The notes below the pieces were generated by a model. That model worked only from the letters and a program-made list of their open reading frames with translations, had not been told where the DNA came from and did no database searches. This document shows, in pieces, positions 1 to 15,000 of a stretch of 64,000 nt of DNA (the first letter of the stretch is position 1; each line of letters starts with the position of its first letter). The DNA is from Callipepla californica brunnescens (taxonomy: Eukaryota; Chordata; Aves; Galliformes; Odontophoridae). The stretch spans positions 3,224,001 through 3,288,000 of the forward strand of contig JALIRH010000049.1 of the NCBI GenBank assembly GCA_023055505.1, given 5' to 3'. A program made the translations under genes and the position numbers.

Positions 1-3000
1 ATGGTCCCATCGATCCCAATGGCCCCATTGATTCCTATGGCCCCATTGATCCCTATGGCCCCATTGAGTTCTGTGGCTCCATTGATTCCTAAGGCCCCAT
101 TGATCTCTATGGCCCCATTGATCCCTATGGCCCAATCGATCCCTGTGGCCCCATTGATCGCTATGGCCCCTTTGGTCCCTATGGCCCCATCGATCCCTGT
201 GGCCCCATTGATCCCTATGGCGCCATTGATCCCTATGACCCCATTGAGTTCTATGGCTCGATTGAGTTCTATGGCTCCATTCATTCCTATAGTCCCACTG
301 ATTCCTATGGCCCCTTCGATTTATATGGTCCCATTGATTCCTATGGCCCCATTGATCTCTATGGCCCCTTTGATCCCAATTGCCCCATCGATCCCTGTGG
401 CCCCATTGATCTCTATGGCCCCATTGACCCCAATTGCCCCATCGATCCCTGTGGCCCCATTGATCCCTATGGCGCCATTGATCGCTAAGGCCCCATTGAT
501 TTCTAAGGTCCCATTGATCCCTATGGCCCCAATGAGTTCTATGGCTCCATTGATTCCTATGGCCCCACTGATTCCTATGGCCCCACTGATTCCTATGGTC
601 CCATTGATCCCTATGGTCCCATTGATTCCTATGGTCTCATTGATCCCTATTACCCCATTGATCCCTATGGTCCTATTGATCCCTATGTCCCCATTGATCC
701 CTATGGCCCCATTGATCCCTATGGCCCCACTGATTCCTATGGCCTCATTGATCCCTATGGCCCCATTGATTTCTATGGCCCCACTAATCCCTATGGCCAC
801 ATTGATCCCTATGGCCCCATTGATTCCTATGGCCCCACTCATCCCTATGGCCACATTGATCCCTATGGCCCCATTGATCCCTAAGTCCCCATTGATTCCT
901 ATTGCCTCATTGATACCTATGGCCCCATTGAGTTCTGTGGCGCCATTGATTCCTATGGCCCCATTGATCCCTATGGCCCCATTGATTCCTATGGCCCCAT
1001 TGATCCCTATGGCCCCATTGAGTTCTATGGCTCCATTGATTCCTATGGCTCCATTGATTCTTATGGCCACATTGATTCCTATGGCCGTTTGGACTTCTAT
1101 GGACCAATTGATCCCTACAGCCCCATTGATCCCTAGGGCCGCATTGATCTCTAGGACCTCATTGATTCCTATGGTCCAATCGATCCCTATGGCCCCATTG
1201 ATCCCTATGGCCCCATTTATCCCTATGGCCCCATTGATTCCTATGGCCCAATTGATCCCTATGGCTCCATTGTGTCCTATGGCCCCATTGATTCCAATGG
1301 CCCAATTGATAACTATGGCCCCATTGATTCCTATGGCCCCACTGATCCCTAAGTCCCCATTGATTCCTATGGTCCCATTGATCCCTATGGCCCCATTGAT
1401 TCCTATGGCCCCATCGATTCCTATGGCCCCATTGATCCCTATGTCCCCAATGATCCCTATGGCCCCATTGATTCCTGTGGTTCCATTGATACCTAAGGCC
1501 CCATTGATTCCTATGGCCCCATTGATTCCTACGGCCCATTTGATCCCTATGGCTCCATTGAGTTCTATGGCCCCATTGATTCCAATGGCCCCATGGATGA
1601 CTATGGCCCCATTGATTCCTATGGCCCCACTGATCCCTATATTCCCATCGATTCCTATGGCCCCATTGATTCCTATGGTCCCACTGATCCCTATGGTCCC
1701 ATTGATTCCTATGGCCCCTCGATTCCTATGGCCCCATAGATCCCTATGTCCCCAATGATCCCTATGGCCCCATTGATTCCTATGGTTCCATTGATTCCTA
1801 TGGCCTCATTGAGTTCTATGGACGCATTGATTCCTATGGTCCCATTGATCCCTATGGTCCCATTGATCCCTCTTGCCCCATTGATCTCTAAGGTCCCTTT
1901 GATCCCTATGGACCCTTTTAGTTCTATGGCTTCATTGAGTTCTATGGCTCCATTGATTCCTAAGGCCCCATTGAGTTCTATGGCCCTTTTGATTCCTATG
2001 GCCCCATTGATTTCTATGGCCCCATTGAGTTCTATGGCCCAATTGATCCCTATGTCCCCATTGATCCCTATGTCCCCATTCATCCCTATGGCCCCATTGA
2101 GTTCTATGCCTCTATTGATTCCTATGGCTCCATTGATTCTTATGGCCCCATTGATTTTTGTGGCCACATTGATTACTATGGTCCCATTGATCGCTGTGGC
2201 ACCATTGATCCCTATGGCCCCATTGATCCCTAAGGCCCCATTGATTCCTATGGTCCCACTGAGTTCTATGGTCCCACTGAGTTCTATGGCCCCATTGATT
2301 CCTATGGTCCCATTGATCCCTATTGCCCCTTGATACCTATGGCCCCATTTATTATTATTACCCCTTTCAGTTCTATGGCCACATTGATTCCTAAGGCCCC
2401 TTGAGTTCTATGGCCCAATTGATCCCTATGGCCCCATTGATTTCTATGGCTCCATTGAGTTCTATGGCCGCACTGATTCCTATGGCCGCTTTGATCACTA
2501 TAGCCCCATTGATCCCTATAGCCCCATTGATCCCTAAGTCCCCATTGATCCCTATGGCCCCACTGATTCCTATGGCCTCATTGATCCCTACGGCCCCATT
2601 GATTCCTAAGGCCCCACTCATCCCTATGGCCACATGGATCCCTATGGCCCCATTGAATCTTATGGTCCCATTTATCCCTATGGCCCTATTGAGTTCTACG
2701 GCCCCATTGAGTTCTATGGCCCCATTGATTTCTATGGCACCATTGATCCCTATTGCCCCATAGATTCCTATGGCCCCTATGATTATTATGGCCCCTTTCA
2801 GTTCTATGTCCACATTGATTCCTACGGCCCCATTGAGTTCTATGGAACAATTGATCCCTATGGCCCCTTTGAGTTCTATGGCCCCATGGATTCCTATGGC
2901 CCCTTTGATTCCTATGGTCCCATTGATTCCTATGGCCCCATTGAGTTCTAGAGGCCCCATTGAGTTCTATGACCCCATTGATCCCTATGGCCCCATTGAT

Positions 3001-6000
3001 CTCTATGGCTAAATTGAGTTCAATGGCCCCATTGATTCCTATGGCCTCATCTATCCCTATGGCCCCATCGATTCCTCTGGCCCCATTGATTCCTATGGCC
3101 CCATTGATCCCTATGGCCACATTGATCCCTATGGCCCCATCGATCCCTATGCCCCCATTGATCCCGAGTGCCTCGTTTATTCCTCAGGCCCCACTGATTA
3201 CTATGGCCCCACTGATCCCTATGGCCCCATTGATTCCTACGGCCCCTCTGATTCCTATTGCCCCATTGATTCCTTTGGCCCCATTGATCCCTATGTCCCT
3301 CTTGATCCCTATGGCCCCATTGAGTTCTATGGCCCCATTGATCCCTATGGCTCCATTGATCCCTATGGCCCCATTGATTCCTATGGCCCCATTGATTTTT
3401 ATGGCCCCATTGATTCCTATGGCCCTACTGATTCCTATGGCCCCATTGATCCCAATATCCCCCTTAATCCCTATGGCCCCATTGAGTTCTATGGCTTCAT
3501 TGATGCCTATGGCCCCATTGATTCCTATGGCCCCATTGATTCCTATGGCCCCATTGAGTTCTATGGCCCCATTGATTCCTATGGTCCCATTGATCGCTGT
3601 GGCACAATTGATCCCTATTGCCCCATTGATTCCTATGGCCCCTATGATTATTAAGGCCCCTTTCAGTTCTATGGCCACATTGATTCCTATGGCCCCATTG
3701 AGTTCTATGGCCCAATTGATCCCTATGGCTCCATTGATCCCTATGGCCCCATTGAGGTCTATGGCTCCTTTGAGTTCTTTGGCACCATTGATCCCTATGG
3801 CCCCATTGATCCCTATTGCCCCATTGAGTTCTATGGCCCCATTGATTCTTATGGGCCCATTGATTCCTATGGCCCCATTGATTCCTATGGTCCCATTGAT
3901 TCCTATGGCCTCATTGATTTTTATGGCCCCATTGAGTTCTATGACCCCATTGATCCCTATGGCCCCATTGATCTCTACGGCCCAATTGAGTTCAATGGCC
4001 CCATTGATTCCTATGGCCTCATCTATCCCTATGGCCCCATCGATTCCTCTGGCCCCATTGATTCCTATAGCCCCATTGATCCCTATGGCCACATTGATCC
4101 CTATGGCCCCATCGATCCCTATGGCCCCATTGATCCCTAGTGCCTCATTTATTCCTCAGGCCCCACTGATTACTATGGCCCCAAAGATCCCTATGGCCCC
4201 ATTGATTCCTACGGTCCCTCTGGTTCCTATTGCCCCATTGATTCCTTTGGCCCCATTGATCCCTATGTCCCCCTTGATCCCTATGGCCCCATTGAGTTCT
4301 ATGGCCCCATTGATCCCTATGGCTCCATTGATCCCTATGGCCCCATTGATTCCTATGGCCCCATTGATTTTTATGGCCCCATTGATTCCTATGGCCCCAC
4401 TGATTCCTATGGCCCCTTTGATTCCTATGGTCCCATTGATCCCTAGGGCCCATTGAATTCTATGTCCCCACTGATACCTATGGCCACACTAATTCCTATT
4501 GCCCCATTTATCCCTATGGCCCCTTTGATTCCTATTGCCCCATTGATACATATGGCCCTATTGATCCCTAAGGCCCCATTGAGTTCTATGACCGCATTGA
4601 TTCCTATGGCCTTATTGATCCCTTTGGCCCCATTGATCCCTATAACCCCATTGAGTCCTATGGTCCCATTGATTTTTTTGGCCCCTTTGAGTTCTATGGC
4701 CCCATTGAGTTCTATGGCCCCATTGATCCCAATGGATCCTTTGAGTTCTATGGCTCCATTGATGTCTATGCCCTCTTTGATTCCTATGGCCCCATTGATT
4801 CCTATGGCCCCATTGAGTTCTAGAGGCCCCATTGAGTTCTATGACGCCATTGATCCCTATGGCCCCATTGATCTCTATGGCCCAATTGAGTTCAATGGCC
4901 CCATTGATTCCTACGGCCTCATCTATCCCTATGGCCCCATCGATTCCTCTGGCCCCATTGATTCCTATGGCCCCATTGATCCCTATGGCCACATTGATCC
5001 CTATGGCCCCATCGATCCCTATGGCCCCATTGATCCCGAGTGCCTCATTTATTCCTCAGGCCCCACTGATTACTATGGCCCCACTGATCCCTATGGCCCC
5101 ATTGATTCCTACGGCCCCTCTGATTCCTATTGCCCCATTGATTCCTTTGGCCCCATTGATCCCTACGTCCCCCTTGATCCCTATGGCCACTTTGAGTTCT
5201 ATGGCCCCGTTGATCCCTATTGCTCCATTGATCCCTATGGCCCATTGATTCCTATGGCCCCATTGATTTTTATGGCCCCATTGATTCCTATGGCTTCACT
5301 GATTCCTATGGCATCATTGATTCCTATGGTCCCATTGATCCCTAGGGCACATTGAGTTCTATGTCCCCACTCATACCTATGGCCATACTAATTCCTATTG
5401 CCCCATTGATCCCTATGGCCCCATCGATTCCTCTGGCCCCATTGATCCCTATGGCCCCATTGAGTTCTATGACCGCATTGATTCCTATGGCCTTATTGAT
5501 CCCTTTGGGCCCATTGATCCCTATAACCCCATTGAGTCCTATGGCCCCATTGATTTTTTTGGCCCCTTTGAGTTCTATGGCCCCATTGAGTTCTATGGCC
5601 CCTTTGATCCCAATGGCCCCTTTGAGTTCTATGGCTCCATTGATGCCTATGGTCCCATTGATCGCTGTGGCACCATTGATCCCTATTGCCCCATTGATTC
5701 CTATGGCCCCTATGATTATTATGGCCCCTTACAGTTCTATGGCCACATTGATTCCTATGGCCCCAATGAGTTCTATGGCCCAATTGATCCCTATGGCTCC
5801 ATTGATCCCTATGGCCCCATTGAGGTCTATGGCTCCTTTGAGTTCTTTGGCTCCATTGATCCCTATGGCCCCATTGATCCCTATTGTCCCATTGAATTCT
5901 ATGGCCCCATTGATTCCTATGGCCCCATTGAGTTCTATGGTCCCATTGATTCCTATGGTCCCATTGATTTTTTTGGCCACTTTAAGTTCTATGGCCACAT

Positions 6001-9000
6001 TGAGTTCTAAGGCCCAATTGATCCCTATGGCCCCATTGATCCCTATGACCAATTTGGGTTCTATTGCTCCACTGAGTTCTATGGCCCCATTGATCCCTAT
6101 GGCCCCATCGATTCCTATGGCCCCTTTGATTCCTACGGTCCCATTGATTCCTATTGGCCCCATTGAGTTCTGGAGGCCCCATTGAGTTCTATGGCCCCAA
6201 TGATCCCAATGGCCCCTTTGAGTTCTATGGCTCCATTAATGCCTATGGCCCCATTGATTCCTATGGCCCCATTGATTCCTATGGCCCCATTGAGTTCTAT
6301 GGCCCCATTGATTCCTATGGTCCCATTGTTCGCTGGGGCACAATTGATCCCTATTGCCCCATTGATTCCTATGCCCCTATGATTATTATGGCCCCTTTCA
6401 GTTCTATGGCCACATTGATTCGTATGGCCCCTTTGAGTTCTATGGCCCAATTGATCCCTATGGCTCCATTGATCCCTATGGCCCCATTGAGGTCTACGGC
6501 TCCTTTGAGTTCTTTGGCTCCATTGATCCCTATGGCCCCATTGATCCCTATTGCCCCATTGAGTTCTATGGCCCCATTGATTCCTATGGCCCCTTTGATT
6601 CCTACGGTCCCATTGATTCCTATTGCCCCATTGATTCCTGTGGCCCCATTGATCCCTATGGCCCCCTTGAGTTCTATGACCGCATTGATTCCTATGGCCT
6701 TATTGATCCCTTTGGCCCCATTGATCCCTATAACCCCATTGAGTCCTATGGCCCCATTGATTTTTTTGGCCCCTTTGAGTTCTATGTCCCCATTGAGTTC
6801 TATGGCCCCAGTGATCCCAATGGCCCCCTTGAGTTCTATGACTCCATTGATGCCTATGGCCCCATTGATTCCTATGGCCTTATTGATCCCTTTGGCCCCA
6901 TTGATCCCTATAACCCCATTGAGTCCTAAGGCCCCATTGATTTTTTTGGCCCCTTTGAGTTCTAGAGGCCCCATTGATTCCTATGGCCCCATTGAGTTCT
7001 AGAGGACCCATTGAGTTCTATGACCCCATTGATCCCTATGGCCCCATTGATCTCTATGGCCCAATTGAGTTCAATGGCCCCATTGATTCCTATGGCCTCA
7101 TCTATCCCTATGGCCCCATTGATCCCGAGTGCCTCATTTATTCCTCAGGCCCCACTGATTACTATGGCCCCACTGATCCCTATGGCCCCATTGATTCCTA
7201 CGGCCCCTCTGATTCCTATTGCCCCATTGATTCCTTTGGCCCCATTGATCCCTATGTCCCCCTTGATCCCTATGGCCACTTTGAGTTCTATGGCCCCATT
7301 GATCCCTATGGCTCCATTGATCCCTATGGCCCCATTGATTCCTATCGTCCCATTGATCGCTGTGGCACCATTGATCCCTATTGCCCCATTGATTCCTATG
7401 GCCCCTATGATTATTATGACCCCTTTCACTTCTATGGCCACATTGATTCCTATGGCCCCATTGAGTTCTATGGCCCAATTGATCCCTATGGCTCCATTGA
7501 TCCCTATGGCCCCATTGAGGTCTATGGCTCCTTTGAGTTCTTTGGCTCCATTGATCCCTATGGCCCCATTGATCCCTACTGCCCCATTGAGTTCTATGGC
7601 CCCATTGATTCCTATGGCCCCATTGAGTTCTATGGTCCCATTGATTCCTATGGTCCCATTGATTTTTTTGGCCCCTTTGAGTTCTATGGCCCCATTGAGT
7701 TCTATGGCTTAATTGATCCCTATGGCCCCATTGATCCCTATGGCCAATTGGGGTTCTATTGCTCCACTGAGTTCTATGGCCCCATTGATCCCTATGGCCC
7801 CATTGATTCCTATGGCCCCTTTGTGTTCTATGGCCGCATTGATAACTATTGTCCCATTGATCGCTGTGGCACCACTGATCCCTATGGCCCCATTTAGTTC
7901 TATGACCGCATGGATTCCTATGGCCTTATTGATCCCTTTGGCCCCATTGATCCCTATGTCCCCATTGAGTTCTATGGCCCCATTGATTTTTTTGGCCCCT
8001 TTGAGTTCTATGGCCCCAATGATCCCAATGGCCCCTTTGAGTTCTATGGCTCCATTGATTCCTATGGCCCCAATGAGTTCAATGGCACAATTGATCCCTA
8101 TGGCCCCATTGAGTTCTATGGCACAATTGATCCCTATGGCCCCATTGAGTTCTATGGCTCCTTTGAGTTCTTAGGCTCCATTGATCCCTATGGCCCCATT
8201 GATCTCTATGGCCCCTTTGAGTTCTATGGCCCCATGGATTCCTATGGCCCCTTTGATTCCTATGGTCCCATTGATTCCTATGGCCCCATTGAGTTCTATG
8301 GCCCCATTGAGTTCTATGGCCCCAATGATCACAATGGCCCCTTTGAGTTCTATGGCTCCATTGATGCCTATGGCCCCATTGATTCCTATGGCCCCATTGA
8401 TTCCTATGGCCCCATTGAGTTCTATGGCCCCATTGATTCCTATGGTCCCATTGATCGCTGTGGCACCATTGATCCCTATTGCCCCATTGATTCCTATGGC
8501 CCCTATGATTATTATGGCCCCTTTCAGTTCTATGGCCACGTAGATTCCTAAGGCCCCATTGAGTTCTATGGCCCAATTGATCCCTAAGGCTCCATTGATC
8601 CCTATGGCCCCTTTGAGGTCTATGGCTCCTTTGAGTTCTTTGGCTCCATTGATCCCTATGGCCCCATTGATCCCTATTGCCCCATTGAATTCTATGGCCC
8701 CATTGATTCCTATGGCCCCATTGATTCCTATGGCCCCATTGAGTTCTATGGTCCCATTGATTCCTATGGTCCCATTGATTTTTTTGGCCCCTTTGAGTTC
8801 TATGGCCCCTTTGAGTTCTATGGCCCCAATGATCCCAATGGCCCCTTTGAGTTCTACGGCTCCATTGATGCCTATGGCCTCATTGATTCCTATGGCCCCA
8901 TTGATTCCTATGGCCCCATTGAGTTCTAAGGTCCCATTGATTCCTATGGTCCCATTGATTTTTTTAACCCTTTTGAGTTCTAAGGCCCCATTGAGTTCTA

Positions 9001-12000
9001 TGGCCCAATTGATCCCTGTGGCCCCATTGATCCCTATAACCTCATTGAGTCCTATGGCCCCATTGATTTTTTTGGCCACTATGAGTTCTATGGCCCCTTT
9101 GAGTTCCATGGCCCCATTGATCCCAATGGCCCCTTTGAGTTCTATGGCTTCATTGATGCCTATGGCCCCATTGATTCCTATGGCCCCATTGATTCCGATT
9201 GCCCCATTGATCCATATGGCCCATTGATCCCTATGGCCCCATTGAGTTCTATGGCCGCAAGGATTCCTATGGCCTTATTGATCCCTATGGCCCCATTGAT
9301 CTCTATGGCCCAATTGAGTTCAATGGCCCCATTGATTCCTATGGACTCATCTATCCCTATGGCCCCATCGATTCCTCTGGCCCCATTGATTCCTAAGGCC
9401 CAATTGATCCCTATGGCCCCATTGATTCCTATGGCCCCATTTATCCCGAAGGCCCCATCGATCCCTATGGCCCCATTGACCCCTATGGCCTTATTGATTC
9501 CTATGGCCCCACTGATCTGTATGGCCCCATTGATTCCTGCGGTCTTATTGATCCCTATGAGCACATTGAGTTCTATGGCTCCATTGATCCCTATGGTTCC
9601 ATTGATCCCTATGGCCCTATTGATCCCTATGGCCCCATTGATTCCTATGGCCCCATTGATTCCTATGGTCCCTTTGAACCCTATGGCCCCATTGAGTTCT
9701 ATGGCCCCATTGAGTTCTATGGCTCCTTTGATTCCTTTGGCCCCATTGAGTTCTATTGCCCCATTGATTCCTATGCTCCCATTGATGACTATGGCTGCAT
9801 TGATTCCTATGGTCCCATTGATTCTTGTGGCCCCATTGATCCCTATGTCCCCACTGAGTTCTATGGCCCCACTGATTCCTATGGCCCCATTGAGTTCTAT
9901 GGCCCCATTGATCCCCATGGCCCCATTGATCCCTATGGCCCCATTGAGTTCAATGGCACAATTGATCCCTATGTACCCATTGAGTTCTATGGCTCCTTTG
10001 AGTTCTTTGGCTCCATTGATCCCTATGGCCCCATTGATCCCTATTGCCCCTTTGAGTTCTATGGCCCCATGGATTCCTATGGCCCCTTTGATTCCTATGG
10101 TCCCATTGATTCCTATGGCCCCATTGAGTTCTAGAGGCCCCATTGAGTTCTATGACCCCATTGATCCCTAAGGCCCCATTGATCTCTATGGCCCAATTGA
10201 GTTCAATGGCCCCATTGATTCCTATGGCCTCATCTATCCCTATGGCCCCATCGATTCCTCTGGCCCCATTGATTCCTTTGGCCCCATTGATCGCTATGGG
10301 CACATTGATCCCTTTGGCCCCATCGATCCCTATGGCCCCATTGATCCCGAGTGCCTCATTTATTCTTCAGGCCCCACTGATTACTATGGCCCCACTGATC
10401 CCTATGGCCCCATTGATTCCTACGGCCCCTCTGATTCCTATTGCCCCATTGATTCCTTTGGCCCCATTGATCCCTATGTCCCCCTTGATCCCTATGGCCC
10501 CATTGAGTTCTGTGGCCCCATTGATCCCTATGGCCCCATTGATCCCTATGGCTCCATTGATCCCTATGGCCCCATTGATTCCTATGGCCCCATTGATTTT
10601 TACGGCCCCATTGATTCCTATGGCCCCACTGATTCCTATGGCCCCATTGATTCCTATGGTCCCATTGATCCCTAGGGCCCATTGAATTCTATGTCCCCAC
10701 TGATACCTATGGCCACACTAATTCCTATTGCCCCATTTATCCCTATGGCCCCATTGATTCCTATTGCCCCATTGATACATATGGCCCTATTGATCCCTAT
10801 GGCCCCATTGAGTTCTATGACCGCATTGATTCCTATGGCCTTATAGATCCCTTTGGCCCCATTGATCCCTATAACCCCATTGAGTCCTATGGCCCCATTG
10901 ATTTTTTTGGCCTTTTTGAGTTCTATGGCCCCATTGAGTTCTATGGCCCCATTGATCCCAATGGCTCCTTTGAGTTCTATGGCTCCATTGATGTCTATGA
11001 CCCCATTGATTCCTATGGCCCCATTGATTCCTATGGCCCCATTGAGTTCTAGAGGCCCCATTGAGTTCTATGACCCCATTGATCCCTATGGCCCCATTGA
11101 TCTCTAAGGCCCAATTGAGTTCAATGGCCCCATTGATTCCTACGGCCTCATCTATCCCTATGGCCCCATCGATTCCTCTGGCCCCATTGATTCCTATGGC
11201 CCCATTGATCCCTATGGCCACATTGATCCCTATGGCCCCATCGATCCCTATGGCCCCATTGATCCCGAGTGCCTCATTTATTCCTCAGGCCCCACTGATT
11301 ACTATGGCCCCACTGATCCCTATGGCCCCATTGATTCCTACAGCCCCTCTGATTCCTATTGCCCCATTGATTCCTTTGGCCCCATTGATCCCTATGTCCC
11401 CCTTGATCCCTATGGCCACTTTGAGTTCTATGGCCCCATTGATCCCTATGGCTCCATTGATCCCTATGGCCCCATTGATTCCTATGGCCTCATTGATTTT
11501 TATGGCCCCATTGATTCCTATGGCCCCAATGATTCCTATGGCCCCATTGATTCCTATGGTCCCATTGATCCCTAGGGCCCATTGAGTTCTATGTCCCCAC
11601 TCATACCTATGGCCACACTAATTCCTATTGCCCCTTTGATCCCTATGGCCCCATTGATTCCTATTGCCCCATTGATACATATGGCACTATTGATCCCTAT
11701 GGCCCCATTGAGTTCTATGACCGCATTGATTCCTATGGCCTTATTGATCCCTTTGGCCCCATTGATCCCTATAACCCCATTGAGTCCTATGGCCCCATTG
11801 ATTTTTTTGGCCCCTTTGAGTTCTATGGCCCCATTGAGTTGTATGGCCCCAATGATCCCAATGGCCCCTTTGAGTTCTATGGCTCCATTGATGCCTATGG
11901 CCCCATTGATTCCTATGGCCCCATTGATTCCTATGGCCCCATTGAGTTCTATGGCCCCATTGATTCCTATGGTCCCATTGATCGCTGTGGCACCATTGAT

Positions 12001-15000
12001 CCCTATTGCCCCATTGATTCCTACGGCCCCTATGATTATTATGGCCCCTTTCAGTTCTATGTCCACATTGATTCCTATGGCCCCATTGAGTTCTATGGCC
12101 CAATTGATCCCTATGGCTCCATTGATCCCTATGGCCCCATTGAGGTCTATGGCTCCTTTGAGTTCTTTGGCTCCATTGATCCCTATGGCCCCATTGATCC
12201 CTATTGCCCCATTGAGTAATATGGCCCCATTGATTCCTATGGCCCCATTGAGTTCTATGGTCCCATTGATTCCTATGGTCCCATTGATTTTTTTGGCCCC
12301 TTTGAGTTCTATGGCCACATTGAGTTCTATGGCCCAATTGATCCCTATGGCCCCATTGATCCCTATGGCCAATTGGGGTTCTATTGCTCCACTGAGTTCT
12401 ATGGCCCCATTGATCCCTATGGCCCCATTGATTCCTATGGCCCCTTTGAGTTCTATGGCCCCATTGATTCCTATGGCCCCTTTGATTCCTATGGTCCCAT
12501 TGATTCCTATTGGCCCCATTGAGTTCTAGAGGCTCCATTGAGTTCTATGGCCCCAGTGATCCCTATGGCCCCTTTGAGTTCTATGGCTCCATTGATGCCT
12601 ATGGCCCCTTTGATTCCTATGGCCCCATTGATTCCTATGGCCCCATTGAGTTCTATGGCCCCATTGATTCCTATGGTCCCATTGATCGCTGTGGCACAAT
12701 TGATCCCTATTGCCCCATTGATTCCTATGGCCCCTATGATTATTATGGCCCCTTTCAGTTCTATGGCCACATTGATTCCTATGGCCCCATTGAGTTCTAT
12801 GGCCCAATTGATCCCTATGGCTCCATTGATCCCTATGTCCCCATTGAGGTCTATGGCTCCTTTGAGTTCTTTGGCACCATTGATCCCTATGGCCCCATTG
12901 ATCCCTATTGCCCCATTGAGTTCTATGGCCCCATTGATTCCTATGGCCCCTTTGAGTTCTATGGTCCCATTGATTCCTATGGCCCCATTGAGTTCTATGG
13001 ACCGAAGGAGTTCTATGACCACATTGATCCCTATGGCCCCATTGATTCCTATGGCCCCATTGATTTTTATGGCCCCATTGATTCCTATGGCCCCACTGAT
13101 TCCTATGGCCCCATTGATTCCTATGGTCCCATTGATCCCTAGGGCCCATTGAGTTCTATGTCCCCTCTGATACCTATGGCCACACTAATTCCTATTGCCC
13201 CATTGATCCCTATGGCCCCTTTGATTCCTATTGCCCCATTGATACATATGGCCCTATTGATCCCTATGGCCCCATTGAGTTCTATGACCGCATTAATTCC
13301 TATGGCCTTATTGATCCCTTTGGCCCCATTGATCCCTATAACCCCATTGAGTCCTATGGCCCAATTGATTTTTTTGGCCCCTTTGAGTTCTATGGCCCCA
13401 TTGAGTTCTATGGCCCCATTGATCCCAATGGCCCCTTTGAGTTCTATGGCTCCATTGATGTCTATGGCCCCATTGACTCCTATGGCCCCATTGATTCCTA
13501 TGGCCCCATTGAGTTCTATGGCCCCATTGAGTTCTATGGCCCAATTGATCCCTGTGGCCCCATTGATCCCTATAATTCCATTGAGTCCTATGGCCCCATT
13601 GATTTTTTTGGCCACTATGAGTTCTATGGCCCCTTTGAGTTCTATGGCCCCATTGATCCCAATGGCCCCTTTGAGTTCTATGGCCCCATTGATCCCAATG
13701 GCCCCTTTGAGTTCTATGGCTCCATTGATGCCTATGGCCCCATTGATTCCTATGGCCCCATTGATTCCGATTGCCCCATTGATCCATATGGCCCATTGAT
13801 CCCTATGGCCCCATTGAGTTCTATGGCCGCAAGGATTCATATGGCCTTATTGATCCCTATGGCCCCATTGATTTTTTTGGCCCCTTTGAGTTCTATGGCC
13901 CCATTGAGTTCTATGGCCCCAATGATCCCAATGGCCCCTTTGAGTTCTATGGCTCCATTGATGCCTATGGCCCCATTGATTCCTATGGCCCCATTGATTC
14001 CTATGGCCCCATTGAGTTCTATGGCCCCATTGATTCCTATGGTCCCATTGATCGCTGTGGCACCATTGATCCCTATTGCCCCATTGATTCCTACGGCCCC
14101 TATGATTATTATGGCCCCTTTCAGTTCTATGTCCACATTGATTCCTATGGCCCCATTGAGTTCTATGGCCCAATTGATCCCTATGGCTCCATTGATCCCT
14201 ATGGCCCCATTGAGGTCTATGGCTCCTTTGAGTTCTTTGGCTCCATTGATCCCTATGGCCCCATTGATCCCTATTGCCCCATTGAGTTCTATGGCCCCAT
14301 TGATTCCTATGGCCCCATTGAGTTCTATGGTCCCATTGATTCCTATGGTCCCATTGATTTTTTTGGCCCCTTTGAGTTCTATGGCCATATTGAGTTCTAT
14401 GGCCCAATTGATCCCTATGGCCCCATTGATCCCTATGGCCAATTGGGGTTCTATTGCTGCACTGAGTTCTATGGCCCCATTGATCCCTATGGCCCCATTG
14501 ATTCCTATGGCCCCTTTGAGTTCTATGGCCCCATTGATTCCTATGGCCCCTTTGATTCCTATGGCCCCATTGATTCCTATTGGCCCCATTGAGTTCTAGA
14601 GGCCCCATTGAGTTCTATGGCCCCAATGATCCCAATGGCCCCTTTGAGTTCTATGGCTCCATTGATGCCTATGGCCGCATTGATTCCTATGGCCCCATTG
14701 ATTCCTATGGCCCCATTGAGTTCTATGGCCCCATTGATTCCTATGGTCCCATTGATCGCTGTGGCACAATTGATCTCTATTGCCCCATTGATTCCTATGG
14801 CCCCTATGATTATTATGGCCCCTTTCAGTTCTATGGCCACATTGATTCCTATGGCCCCATTGAGTTCTATGGCCCAATTGATCCCTATGGCTCCATTGAT
14901 CCCTATGGCCCCATTGAGGTCTATGGCTCCTTTGAGTTCTTTGGCTCCATTGATCCCTATGGCCCCATTGATCCCTATTGCCCCATTGAGTTCTATGGCC

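Noticed and set aside
1..1758. 585-codon forward open frame and many similar long frames in the satellite
   Set aside because: They are pure hexapeptide repeats produced by an 18-bp unit without stops. Overlapping frames on both strands are equally open, and no other coding evidence exists.
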